DNA of 30,414 nucleotides from CAYOEJ01 sp964403015 (GCA_964403015.1 CAYOEJ010000020.1:1-30414), one strand, 5' to 3'. Positions 16,766 to 25,171 are shown, counted from the stretch's first letter. Notes: generated by a model from the sequence alone, not told the origin. Translations and numbers: made by a program.

Positions 16766-16785
16766 ATTGTGTTTCGTCACACAAT
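16766..16785. promoter_or_regulatory. Inverted repeat upstream of the nlpC/P60 promoter
   Basis: ATTGTGT and ACACAAT form a perfect 7-bp dyad with a 6-nt spacer, ending just before the likely -35. It resembles CRP/GlxR sites (TGTG…CACA) but the spacing is 2 nt too short for that consensus. Confidence 0.4.
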
Positions 16786-16791
16786 ATCAAT

Positions 16792-16821
16792 TTGATTAAG
16801 GCTCTGACCTGCGAATATATA
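16792..16821 (+). promoter_or_regulatory. Probable promoter of the NlpC/P60 gene
   Basis: TTGATT (16792-16797) and TATATA (16816-16821) are spaced 18 bp apart, the best -35/-10 pair in the window. It leaves a 5' leader of about 130 nt. Confidence 0.55.
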
Positions 16822-16838
16822 TTCTTTATAACGATCTG

Positions 16839-16877
16839 TGTCACAAAATTGTTATCTAACCGTGACAATTTGTTATC
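16839..16877. promoter_or_regulatory. Interleaved repeats in the NlpC/P60 5' leader
   Basis: TTGTTATC occurs at 16849-16856 and 16870-16877, 21 bp (two helical turns) apart, interleaved with the inverted pair TGTCAC (16839-16844) / GTGACA (16862-16867). This looks like a multi-site protein-binding region just downstream of the promoter. Confidence 0.4.
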
Positions 16878-16957
16878 GAATCTGTATCGTTGTTTCCATC
16901 GTTAAGGAGCCCCAATTTCGGCCGGGCACCAAATTCCAACATCGGAGACAGATTTCT

Positions 16958-17758
16958 ATGGCAGGACGACACGCCCTCCTCACCAGTCGTGGAGTCAACA
17001 ACACCACGACTGCCCGTGGCCTTGCAGTTGCAGGCGCCTTTGGCATGATTGCTGGCGTAGGCCTTCCGACCGCCGTCGCCGCTCCCGAAGCGCAGGACAA
17101 GCAGGAAGCGCTCAAGGCAGTACCGAACACCGTCGAGCTCACGGCTGAAGCCGAGACCGCAGTTGCTGGTACCACCGTTGAGATCTCTTCCAACTCGGGT
17201 GGCGAGTGGGAAATGGCAACCATCGAGGTTGAAGCTGAAGAGCCGGTAGTTGTCGAGGAGCCTGCAGCTCCAGTTGCAACCCAGCAGGCAGCTCCAGCGC
17301 AGACCCAGGCCGCCACTACGCAGACCCAGCAGGCAGCACCAGCCCAGACCCAGCAGTCTCAGCAGACCGCTACGGTTCAGACCCAGCAGGCTCCGGCTCC
17401 GGCCCCAGCCCATTCAGGTTCATCGTCTGCAGTACTTAACACCGCTATGGCTTACGTTGGCGCCCCCTACGTTTGGGGTGGCACCACCCCAGCTGGCTGG
17501 GACTGCATCGGCTTCGTCCGTTACGTCTACGCTCAGCACGGCGTTTCGATCGGCGGATACACCACGTCGGTTCTCTCCGCAGGCCGCCAGGTTCCGTACT
17601 CCCAGGCTCAGCCTGGTGACATCCTCTACTGGCCCGGTCACGTAGCGATCTACGCAGGCAATGGTCAGAACGTTGGCGCTTGGAACCCCTCGATGGGCAC
17701 CACCACTGGCTCGAACTCTTACCTCGGCACCCCGGTTGTTATCCGCGTGTTTGGCTGA
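16958..17758 (+). CDS. Secreted NlpC/P60 peptidoglycan endopeptidase
   Basis: A 266-residue secreted wall hydrolase. The signal peptide (~1-42, hydrophobic GLAVAGAFGMIAGVGLPTAV, cleavage near AVAA-PEA) is followed by a short acidic region, then a ~50-residue linker of Gln, Ala, Pro and Thr (~101-152) typical of wall-crossing spacers. The catalytic NlpC/P60 domain is ~155-266: WDCIGFVRYVY with nucleophile C183 (DCIG replaces the usual DCSG) and PGHVAIYAGNG with H228. The ATG at 16958 has GGAGA 9 nt upstream; the open frame back to 16838 covers promoter sequence. It presumably cleaves stem peptides during cell separation. A perfect terminator follows. Confidence 0.94.
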   Translation: MAGRHALLTSRGVNNTTTARGLAVAGAFGMIAGVGLPTAVAAPEAQDKQEALKAVPNTVELTAEAETAVAGTTVEISSNSGGEWEMATIEVEAEEPVVVEEPAAPVATQQAAPAQTQAATTQTQQAAPAQTQQSQQTATVQTQQAPAPAPAHSGSSSAVLNTAMAYVGAPYVWGGTTPAGWDCIGFVRYVYAQHGVSIGGYTTSVLSAGRQVPYSQAQPGDILYWPGHVAIYAGNGQNVGAWNPSMGTTTGSNSYLGTPVVIRVFG

Positions 17759-17779
17759 TTGAGTTAGCAAAACTTAAAG

Positions 17780-17810
17780 AAAAAGGACAGGCCTCGTGCC
17801 TGTCCTTTTT
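17780..17810. terminator. Rho-independent terminator of the NlpC/P60 gene
   Basis: A perfect 13-bp stem, A5-GGACAGGC / GCCTGTCC-T5, with a CTCGT loop and T-tract, 22 bp past the stop. Confidence 0.95.
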
Positions 17811-17812
17811 CG

Positions 17813-17903
17813 TGCCTTGCGTAGCTTTAATGCCTTGCATAGCTTTCGTTCCCTTCGCGCCCACCTCCACCTCCGATTGAACCTGCGATTCAACCTGCGA
17901 TTC
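17813..17903 (+). repeat. Two short tandem duplications downstream of the NlpC/P60 gene
   Basis: An 18-bp unit TGCCTTGC(G/A)TAGCTTT is duplicated at 17813-17830 and 17831-17848 (15 of 18 identical). A perfect 12-bp unit AACCTGCGATTC is duplicated at 17880-17891 and 17892-17903. No gene in 17811-17988. Confidence 0.8.
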
Positions 17904-17988
17904 CTCTCAATCTGCTATCGATTCAATAAACCCATAGCCGCAGGTGACCTGGGGTGGGACAATGGGGATATGAGCTAAGGAGGTTCTC

Positions 17989-18909
17989 ATGTCCCATGAC
18001 AACATCGTCGTAGTGGGCGTTGATGGTTCAGAATCGAGTCAGACAGCCCTTCGTTGGTCGCTCGAACAGGCGCGAGCACGAAAAGCTCGGCTTCATCTCG
18101 TATGTGCCTACGAACTGCCCACCTATGCCGCTCACACCATGCAAGTGAGCCCGCGTGAAGAGAGGGGATTCCTCTACGAAGCGGCTCAATCCATGATCAA
18201 GGAGGTCGCGGAATCGGTTACCGGCAAGGGCGTCGAAGTGACGTGGTCGCTCGAATTTGGTGACCCCACCGAAGTACTTGTGGATCTTTCCAAGCGCGTG
18301 GCGCTCGTCGTCGTCGGCGGAAGAACGTCCAAGGGTGGACGGCTAGCCGATCGTCTCCTGCGCACAGTCTCTTCCGCGGTCCCAGCCAACGCGTACTGTC
18401 CCACCGCCGTGATCCCCAACGTCGATCTTGAACGAGTGTTGCCCGTCAAACACATCGTTGTGGGCGTTGACGGTTCGGATCACGCCAAGACCGCGCTGCA
18501 GCGCGCCGTGTGGGAAGCCGATCGGTGGAAGGCCCGCCTGTCAGTGGTTGCCAGCGTTAATACGGCTGCAGCTACGTGGGTACCAACGGATTCTTTTCAT
18601 CAAGATTATCTCGACGACGTCGCTGCCGCGATCCGCGACCAGCTCGCCGAAGTGGATGAAGGGCGCGATATTGACGTCCAGGTTCACACCATCGAAGGTA
18701 ATCCGGCGCAACTGCTGACCGAGTTCTCGAATCAGGTAGACATGCTGATTATCGGTACTCGCGGTCGCGGTGGCTTCGCGGGTCTTCTGCTTGGTTCGAC
18801 CTCGCAGAATGTCCTTACCCAGACCGCGTGCCCCACGATGGTCGTGCCGCGTCGAGTGCGTCCGGGCGACGACGTCGGCCCCGAACCGGTACAGGTTGTA
18901 GACGAGTAG
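17989..18909 (+). CDS. Tandem universal stress protein (two UspA domains)
   Basis: A 306-residue protein of two UspA domains (~4-146 and ~151-295), as common in actinobacteria. Each opens with (I/V)VVGVDGS. The second carries the ATP-binding signature GTRGRGGFAGLLLGSTS at 256-272. The first has a diverged equivalent, GGRTSKGGRLADRLLRTVS, lacking the full G-x2-G-x9-GS pattern, so only domain 2 is likely to bind ATP. A strong AAGGAGG lies 6 nt before the ATG. It is monocistronic, with a GC-rich hairpin after it. Expected role: cytoplasmic stress and dormancy response. Confidence 0.93.
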   Translation: MSHDNIVVVGVDGSESSQTALRWSLEQARARKARLHLVCAYELPTYAAHTMQVSPREERGFLYEAAQSMIKEVAESVTGKGVEVTWSLEFGDPTEVLVDLSKRVALVVVGGRTSKGGRLADRLLRTVSSAVPANAYCPTAVIPNVDLERVLPVKHIVVGVDGSDHAKTALQRAVWEADRWKARLSVVASVNTAAATWVPTDSFHQDYLDDVAAAIRDQLAEVDEGRDIDVQVHTIEGNPAQLLTEFSNQVDMLIIGTRGRGGFAGLLLGSTSQNVLTQTACPTMVVPRRVRPGDDVGPEPVQVVDE

Positions 18910-18928
18910 TCATCTCGCTTTACATCAC

Positions 18929-18953
18929 ACGCGCCCCCATTTAGGGGGCGCGT
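18929..18953. terminator. Terminator-like hairpin between usp and tRNA-Arg
   Basis: ACGCGCCCCC pairs perfectly with GGGGGCGCGT around ATTTA, 20 bp after the usp stop. No T-tract, a GC-rich actinobacterial type. Confidence 0.8.
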
Positions 18954-18979
18954 CCATTTCCGGTAGACTCTCTTCGTCC

Positions 18980-19052
18980 GCCCTCGTAGCTCAGTGGATA
19001 GAGCACCGCTCTCCTAAAGCGGGTGCCGGCAGTTCGATTCTGCCCGGGGGCA
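18980..19052 (+). tRNA. tRNA-Arg (anticodon CCT)
   Basis: A full 73-nt cloverleaf. The acceptor GCCCTCG pairs with CGGGGGC (one G-U), discriminator A, D-stem GCTC/GAGC, anticodon stem CCGCT/AGCGG with loop CTCCTAA, and T-stem GGCAG/CTGCC with loop TTCGATT. Anticodon CCT reads AGG arginine codons. CCA is not encoded. Confidence 0.97.
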
Positions 19053-19103
19053 CTTTTGTTTCTCCAGATACACTTGTACTAGGAAATTTTTCGAGGAGAC
19101 ATC

Positions 19104-20006
19104 GTGGCCAATTCCCGCATCCTTCTGTACTACAAATTCGTGCCGCTCGCCGATCCCGAAGCGGTCCGGCTCTGGCAGCTCGACCTGTGCAAGCGCCTTG
19201 GACTGCGCGGCCGTATCCTCGTGTCCAGTCACGGGATCAACGGCACGGTGGGTGGCTCGATCGACGCCTGTAAGGCTTACACCAAGGCGATGAAGTCTTA
19301 CGGTCCGTTCCGCGGCATCGAGATGAAGATTTCTGAAGGCGTGACGTTGGACGACGACGGCATGTCCCGCGACTTTCCCCGCCTGTCGGTAAAGAACCGC
19401 AAGGAGATCGTGGCCTTTGGTGCGCCAGACGAACTCAAGGTGGACGAGGCCGGCGTGGTCAACGGCGGCAAGCATGTGAAGCCAGAGGACGTGGAGCGGA
19501 TTATCGAGGAGAACCCGGATCTGGTTTTCTTTGATGGTCGTAACGCGATCGAAGCTGAGGTTGGCCGTTTCGAAAACGCTATCGTGCCACCCACCGAAAC
19601 AACGCACGATTTCATCAAGCTTCTCGACGCCGGTGAGTATGACGACCTCAAGGATAAGCCAGTCCTTGCCTACTGCACGGGCGGTATTCGTTGCGAGGTT
19701 CTCACAGCGCTTATGAAAAACCGCGGCTTCGAAAACGTGATGCAGCTCGACGGCGGCATCGTTCGTTACGGAGAAAAGTTCGGCAATTCTGGCCGCTGGA
19801 AGGGCAGCCTGACCGTGTTCGATAACCGCGAGGTCATGGACTTCGACGGCGACGTGGAAGTGATCGGGCGCTGCAACAAATGTGAGGCTCCCACCTCGCT
19901 CCTTCACAACTGTGATGATCCCAGCTGTCGAGTGCGCCTTGTGACATGCGAGAACTGCACTGACAACGTTTACTGCGCGGAGCACCTGCACGCCGCAAAC
20001 GTGTGA
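19104..20006 (+). CDS. trhO: tRNA uridine(34) hydroxylase TrhO (rhodanese-related, YceA family)
   Basis: A 300-residue YceA/TrhO protein, which uses O2 to hydroxylate U34 of certain tRNAs to ho5U. The N-terminal ferredoxin-like domain (LYYKFVPLADPEAVR, GRILVSSHGINGTVGG) precedes a rhodanese domain with active-site C191 in AYCTGGIRCEV, and a Cys-rich C-terminal region (CNKCEAP … CENCTDNVYC) that probably binds zinc. The start is GTG at 19104 with GAGGAG upstream. It lies 51 bp after a tRNA gene; the tRNA-Arg(CCT) has C34, so it is not itself the substrate. Confidence 0.94.
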   Translation: MANSRILLYYKFVPLADPEAVRLWQLDLCKRLGLRGRILVSSHGINGTVGGSIDACKAYTKAMKSYGPFRGIEMKISEGVTLDDDGMSRDFPRLSVKNRKEIVAFGAPDELKVDEAGVVNGGKHVKPEDVERIIEENPDLVFFDGRNAIEAEVGRFENAIVPPTETTHDFIKLLDAGEYDDLKDKPVLAYCTGGIRCEVLTALMKNRGFENVMQLDGGIVRYGEKFGNSGRWKGSLTVFDNREVMDFDGDVEVIGRCNKCEAPTSLLHNCDDPSCRVRLVTCENCTDNVYCAEHLHAANV

Positions 20007-20022
20007 GCGCCCGGCTCGCGCG

Positions 20023-20072
20023 CGCGACCCGGCCAGACCAGGCCCGCTACGACCAGGCCAAACCCGGCCTGG
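20023..20072 (+). repeat. Decamer-like GACCAGGCC repeats and small hairpin after trhO
   Basis: Variants of GACC(A/C)GGCC(A/C) recur four or more times at 20026-20070. CCAGGCC (20053-20059) pairs with GGCCTGG (20066-20072) around AAACCC, a possible weak terminator for trhO. Confidence 0.5.
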
Positions 20073-20102
20073 CCGAACCCGATCCGGCAATATTGAGTGG
20101 TA

Positions 20103-20143
20103 ATTTACGGATTGAGTGTGAAATTAACACTCAATCCGTAAAT
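20103..20143. repeat. Perfect 17-bp inverted repeat (7-nt loop) next to an assembly gap
   Basis: 20103-20119 and 20127-20143 are perfect reverse complements (arm ATTTACGGATTGAGTGT) with a GAAATTA loop. An extra half-copy ATTGAGTG lies at 20092-20099. It is AT-richer than its surroundings, with no T-tract, so an operator or element end is more likely than a terminator. The gap starts 16 bp further on. Confidence 0.8.
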
Positions 20144-20158
20144 CGTCTATCAAGATGC

Positions 20159-20258
20159 NNNNNNNNNNNNNNNNNNNNNNNNNNNNNNNNNNNNNNNNNN
20201 NNNNNNNNNNNNNNNNNNNNNNNNNNNNNNNNNNNNNNNNNNNNNNNNNNNNNNNNNN
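20159..20258. other. Assembly gap (100 N)
   Basis: Exactly 100 N between the inverted repeat and the helicase-like gene. Unknown sequence, possibly including a promoter or a small gene. Confidence 0.95.
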
Positions 20259-20309
20259 GCGGGCGACAACAATTTTCTGCCCACGGCGCGGCAGGGTCCG
20301 ATTTTCATA

Positions 20310-23300
20310 ATGTCTAAGTACGGTGGAATTGTGAGCCCTTTCTTTAGACGCAAGCGTAAGAGTAAGTCGGAGCCCCCTTCGACTCTGCATAGTGCTGCCA
20401 GCGCACCAAGTGTGCCCTCGCCGCAGGATGAGTCGGCGCCGAGCGCACCCTCGGCCGATTCGCCGACCGGTCATGATGGCCCTCCGAAGCGCGAGATCGT
20501 CAGCCGTTCCCGTGAGGAACTCATCAACGACGCATACGAGTCTTGGCACGCCGAGCTTCAAGAACGCGCGGATGCTGCTGATCGCTCGGCTGCGAAGGAC
20601 CGCGGAGTCATCGACCTCACGCACGCGCACCCTACGGGTTCCGCGCAATTCTTCGGCCATTCGGCCACCCGTCTCAGCTCGCTCATCCGTGAGAACCATG
20701 CGCTACGCCAAGCACGTGCCGAGCTCATGCATCTGCAAGAGAACATCGCGCACATGGAAGAGGCGCACGGCCACGCCCCCGTCACGCTGAGTGCTGGCGA
20801 GATTACGTGGACCGAGCTTCCGGAACCCGAGACGAACGAGCTATGGGCACAGTCCTATGAGGCTACGGGTGAGCTCCGCCTTGATCCGGCTGAGTTCCGC
20901 CGCATGGACGACTCCGAGGCTCACCAACAGACCGACGACGACGCTCACCGACAGACGGACGACGACGCCGAGGCTCACTCGCAAGCCGACGACGCGGGCG
21001 TCGTCGACCCACGTAGCGCCGATGTCGCTGGCGAGAATGACTCCGAGAGCCATGCGGAGCAATCGTCGGGCCCTGACACTCCACCAGAACCTGAGCCGCG
21101 TCAAGCGATCGTGATGACCGAGCCGGCGATTTACCGCGGTGTTCGGATGAAGGTGCAAGACAACGGGGACGCGGTCCTCCAGCTCTCACACAAGGCCGAG
21201 GTGAATCCAGCAATTCTGCGGGCGCTGCGCAACCACGGTGCCCCAGCCGAAACCATTGCGGATCTTCGTCAGCTCGCCGCGCAGTCCGAAGGTATTGAAG
21301 CGCTACTCAATCGTCTTCGCGAGCTGGGGCGGGTGTACCTGCCGGGGTTCGACTACGAAGCGAAGGCACTGCTTGGCTCTTTCAGCCGTCCGGAGCGGAC
21401 CATGCTCGCGGATCTCGAAGCGATGGAGCCGTATATTCGTACGTCTGGCGTGATGATGGCGCTCGCCGGCGACGAGGAGACTCGCAGACTCTCCGCCGCG
21501 CCGCTCCCTCCCGGCCTTCGCGAGGATCGGGCTCCTGAGGTGGAACGTGGCGCTGGTGATCTCGACGTGTGCGAACTTAATGCCGTCGAAGCAGCAGCTT
21601 CCGGCCGTTCACTCGTGCTCGATTGTCCGCCTGGGTCCGAGCGTCTCGCGACGATTGCCTCGATGTGTGCCGACGCCGCTGCCTCCGGTAACTCGGTGGT
21701 GGTTATTCCGTCGCGCGCGTCCTCTGGTCACGCGCTCCGCGAAGAGTTGGAACGGCTGAATCTGGGCGATCTCGTGCTCGACTTTACTGACGTCGAGGCG
21801 GCACCGCGTCGAATCCGTACCGGTCTGCGGCTTTCCAAGCCGGACCTGCCAGAAAATGAAATGCTCGAGGTTCGTGAGCGCCTCGTGCAGGTGCGCAGGG
21901 AACTGACAGAATTTGTTGAGGACTTGCACCGCCAGGATGAGGATTGGTCGGTGTCGGTTCACGACCTCCTTGAGAAGCTCGCGAAGCTCACTGGGCGCCC
22001 GGATGCGCCTAAGACGCGCGTGCGTCTGCGTGATAGGGCCGTTGATGCTGTCCGCGGCAACGGGTACAAGGAAATTCAGACAGAACTTGCACGTGCGGCT
22101 AAGCTGGGAGCCTTTGATCCGAAGATAGCTCAATCCGCGTGGGCCAAGTCCACGATCAGCCAGGCTGCCGACGGAACGCGGGCGCTCGATGAGACGCGCC
22201 GCCTTAGCGAGATCACGATTCCCGCCGTCATTGGTCAGTCCTCGCGAGCTGCGGGAGAAACGGGACTCTCGCAGGCGAAGACTTTGGCCGAATGGTTTGA
22301 ACAGATCGACGTTCTCGACGGTATCTCGGAGAGCTTCGACGTGTTCCTCCCGCAGATCTTTGAAACTTCTGCAATGAACATGGTCATTGCAACCGCGCCG
22401 AAGGAGTGGCGCGAAAGCCATGGCCACTCGATGAAGGCGAGCGATCGTCGTCGGTATAAGAAGCAGGCTCAGGATCTCGTGCGTCCAGGAGCGACTCCGC
22501 GCGATCTTCACTCGGAGTTGAAGCTCGCGCAAAGCAGGCGTGAAACGTGGCGTCGTTACGCAACCGAGGGTGGCTGGCCGTCGCTGCCGGATGGAATGTC
22601 ACAGATCCGTTCCACAAAGGCGGAGATTAAGCGTGATCTTGAGGCGCTTTCCGGCTATCTCGAGGGCGAAGATTTCTTGAATCTCGACTTCGCCGACCTC
22701 CAAGAGCGACTCGCGAATCTCGTCAATGATGCCGACCACATGAGCACCCTGCCTGAGCGCAACGCCGTCATGGGGTCGCTGCGTGAAAAGGGATTTGGGC
22801 CGTTCATTGACGATCTCAATGAGAGCAGAGTTTTGGCCGAGAACGTGGCAGCCGAGTTTGACCTTGCCTACACATCGTCGGTGTTCGAACAGCTCATTAG
22901 AAAATCGCGTTCTTTGGCCACGCTCGGGCCGCGCGATATCGCCCAGCTCCTCACGGAACTACGCGAACTAGATAAGAAGCACGTTGATAGTTTGCCTGGG
23001 CCAGTAATGCGGGCCGTGGTGAATAACTCGCGCGCTACGATGCAGTCTCGGCGCGCTGACACACTCAAGCTTGATGCGCTGCTCGAACGCCAAGGCATTG
23101 GTTCGCTACGCGACGTCATCGCCACGTACGCGCGTCTCGTGCAAGTCTCGCGACCTATCTGGATTGTGCCGCCAACCGTCGTAGCCGAGTTCATCCCGCC
23201 AATGCCGTGGGCTGACCGTGCCATTGTGGACATTGCTGACGGCGCATCGATTGCGAGTGTTGTTTCGCCGATGATGCGCGGCCGACAGGCCATCGTGGTC

Positions 23301-25169
23301 GGCGATACGCGCCGAGCAAAGGTCGCTGAGCGTGAAGACGACGCGATCTCGGCATTCGCCAAGGTGCTGCCCGTGTGCGAGCTTCCAACCGTGCGCGCGA
23401 TGCATGATGAGCTTTCAGCTCGGGCCTTGGTTGAGCATGGATACGACGGGGTTCTTCAGTCGGTTCCTGCGCCGCCGCGCAAGGATCGCTCCCGTCTTGT
23501 GGTCGTTGACGGGCGCGGTGTGCCATCGGCTTCCGGTAACGGCGCGGTTGAGGGGACGAAGGTTGAGGTCGACGCCGTTATCGAGGCTGTCCTTGACCAC
23601 GCGATGAGCCGTCCGCAAGAGTCGCTGGCCGTGATTACGGTATCGCCAGTGCATGCGCAGCGAGTCCGTGACGCCCTGCGCCACACTCGCGCGAACTCCT
23701 CCGATCTTGCAAAGCTGTACGGTCTGCGTGAATCCTTGGTGGTTGCCGATATTTCGCAGGCTGTTGGCCTACGTCGCGACCATGTCATTTTGTCCGTTGG
23801 ATTCGGCAAGACAGTTCACGGCCGTGTTCTCCATTCCTTCGGTCAGCTTGCAGCTCCCCACGGACTTACCGGTCTCATCGATGCGATCGAAGCACCACGA
23901 GAGAGCCTGACGATCATCTCTTCCATGGCGCCCGGTGACATCGATATTTCACGGGTCTCCACACCCGGGCCAAAGTTGCTCGCGAAGCTCATTTCGCAGG
24001 CGGACGGACGCGGCTCCGATGTTGAGGCGAGCAGCGAAGGCGATGTGCCGCCACTGTTGGAAGATTTGGCCGCTCGCATTGAAGCCGAGGGCTGGCGAAC
24101 CGCACCGAATTACGGCACCGCTGGCTCTGCCCGCATCCCGCTGGTTGTTGGCCACGACGACATTCCGGGAACCTGGGCTGTCGCCGTGTTGTTGGACGAC
24201 GACGACTACGTAAGCGAACCTTCGCTACGGCGTCGTGATCGGTACCGGTACGAGAGTTTGCGGAACCGTGGCTGGAAGGTCTACCAGACTTATTCGACCT
24301 CGCTGTTCATCGATCCCGAGGGTCAAAGTAGAGCCGTTATCGATCTGATCCGTGAAGCCTATGAGGCTGAGTTCCCGGGTAACCCTGTTCAGGTGCCAAA
24401 TCTTTCTGACTGGGACGACGCGACGTGGGGCGAGGTACGAGACGATGCCGCAGCTGATTACGCAGTGTCAGAGAAGGGTCGAGATAGGGAGCGCTCTGAG
24501 CTTCAGCCAAAGCCGCGAGGGCCGCGCCCATCGGTGACGCCCGGCCTCCAACTCGCTGCCTACACCGATGACCAGCTTGACGACATGGTTTCCTGGATTG
24601 CCTCTGACGGGCTTCCGCGAACCGAAGCAGAGTTCATTGGAGCGCTTCGGGCTGAGCTTGGCATCATTCGCAAGGGCGGTCAGATTGATCGCGTCCTCGG
24701 AAACGTTGTACGCAGAAGTCGGCTGGTGGGTATTGCCGGCCATACCGTTGCGGCAAATGAGACTTCGAAGGCTCAGGAAACCGCGGTATTCGAGGCGACC
24801 CCGGACGCTGATCAGGAGCCAGTGGTTGCTGACTCTGAAACGGGCGTCGATGTTCCGGATTTCCATGCAGTTAACGAGGCGCCGGAGCCCGTTGCGGATG
24901 ACGAAGTTGACGGACAGGAAGCCGCTGCAGATGCTGAGGTTGATGGTCAAGATCCCGTAGTAGATGCAGAAGTGGATTCTCGTGTTGACGCTGACGCAGT
25001 GCACGACTCGGACTCCGACGTGCCCACCGATTCTGCTGATCCAGAATCCGATGGTGCAGCTGCAAAAGAGGCGACGAACGATGAGTCTCATAGGCCAGTC
25101 GTATCCGAGTTGCATGACGATCTGATTCTCGACGATTCAGGTCCAGTCCTCGACGAGGATGATCGGTAA
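20310..25169 (+). CDS. Giant helicase/Vsr-nuclease-like protein with eroded catalytic motifs
   Basis: A 1619-residue intact frame. N-terminal ~290 residues are polar and acidic with D/H/Q-rich repeats. Residues ~290-1260 follow the layout of UPF1/DNA2-like SF1 helicases of the DUF4011/DUF3320 type, but motifs are lost: Walker A reads DCPPGSERLAT (438-448) with no GKS/T; Walker B reads VDIADGAS (973-980) where DEAS is usual; motif III is GDTRRAK (998-1004) without the Gln; motif VI (FGQL…HGLTGLIDAIEAP, 1177-1196) lacks RRLNVAxTRAR. The Vsr/MTES_1575-like domain (~1250-1360) keeps RDRYRYESLRNRGWKVYQ but has Pro1277 for the catalytic Asp and LLDDDDY for ECDGxxYH. A DUF3320-like winged helix (~1418-1477) and an acidic tail (to 1619) follow. 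Start may instead be GTG 20331 (GGTGG upstream). I infer a pseudoenzyme, not a decaying gene. Confidence 0.8.
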   Translation: MSKYGGIVSPFFRRKRKSKSEPPSTLHSAASAPSVPSPQDESAPSAPSADSPTGHDGPPKREIVSRSREELINDAYESWHAELQERADAADRSAAKDRGVIDLTHAHPTGSAQFFGHSATRLSSLIRENHALRQARAELMHLQENIAHMEEAHGHAPVTLSAGEITWTELPEPETNELWAQSYEATGELRLDPAEFRRMDDSEAHQQTDDDAHRQTDDDAEAHSQADDAGVVDPRSADVAGENDSESHAEQSSGPDTPPEPEPRQAIVMTEPAIYRGVRMKVQDNGDAVLQLSHKAEVNPAILRALRNHGAPAETIADLRQLAAQSEGIEALLNRLRELGRVYLPGFDYEAKALLGSFSRPERTMLADLEAMEPYIRTSGVMMALAGDEETRRLSAAPLPPGLREDRAPEVERGAGDLDVCELNAVEAAASGRSLVLDCPPGSERLATIASMCADAAASGNSVVVIPSRASSGHALREELERLNLGDLVLDFTDVEAAPRRIRTGLRLSKPDLPENEMLEVRERLVQVRRELTEFVEDLHRQDEDWSVSVHDLLEKLAKLTGRPDAPKTRVRLRDRAVDAVRGNGYKEIQTELARAAKLGAFDPKIAQSAWAKSTISQAADGTRALDETRRLSEITIPAVIGQSSRAAGETGLSQAKTLAEWFEQIDVLDGISESFDVFLPQIFETSAMNMVIATAPKEWRESHGHSMKASDRRRYKKQAQDLVRPGATPRDLHSELKLAQSRRETWRRYATEGGWPSLPDGMSQIRSTKAEIKRDLEALSGYLEGEDFLNLDFADLQERLANLVNDADHMSTLPERNAVMGSLREKGFGPFIDDLNESRVLAENVAAEFDLAYTSSVFEQLIRKSRSLATLGPRDIAQLLTELRELDKKHVDSLPGPVMRAVVNNSRATMQSRRADTLKLDALLERQGIGSLRDVIATYARLVQVSRPIWIVPPTVVAEFIPPMPWADRAIVDIADGASIASVVSPMMRGRQAIVVGDTRRAKVAEREDDAISAFAKVLPVCELPTVRAMHDELSARALVEHGYDGVLQSVPAPPRKDRSRLVVVDGRGVPSASGNGAVEGTKVEVDAVIEAVLDHAMSRPQESLAVITVSPVHAQRVRDALRHTRANSSDLAKLYGLRESLVVADISQAVGLRRDHVILSVGFGKTVHGRVLHSFGQLAAPHGLTGLIDAIEAPRESLTIISSMAPGDIDISRVSTPGPKLLAKLISQADGRGSDVEASSEGDVPPLLEDLAARIEAEGWRTAPNYGTAGSARIPLVVGHDDIPGTWAVAVLLDDDDYVSEPSLRRRDRYRYESLRNRGWKVYQTYSTSLFIDPEGQSRAVIDLIREAYEAEFPGNPVQVPNLSDWDDATWGEVRDDAAADYAVSEKGRDRERSELQPKPRGPRPSVTPGLQLAAYTDDQLDDMVSWIASDGLPRTEAEFIGALRAELGIIRKGGQIDRVLGNVVRRSRLVGIAGHTVAANETSKAQETAVFEATPDADQEPVVADSETGVDVPDFHAVNEAPEPVADDEVDGQEAAADAEVDGQDPVVDAEVDSRVDADAVHDSDSDVPTDSADPESDGAAAKEATNDESHRPVVSELHDDLILDDSGPVLDEDDR

Positions 25170-25171
25170 GA

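Noticed and set aside
16766..16785. GlxR/CRP binding site
   Set aside because: Has TGTG…CACA but the arms are 2 nt too close for the TGTGA-N6-TCACA consensus; kept only as an unnamed dyad.
16822..16957. c-di-AMP (ydaO) riboswitch upstream of the NlpC/P60 gene
   Set aside because: Such riboswitches often precede actinobacterial wall hydrolases, but the conserved ydaO motifs are not present and the leader is short.
19014..20090. Long minus-strand frame antisense to trhO
   Set aside because: A shadow of trhO; it also runs through the tRNA gene.
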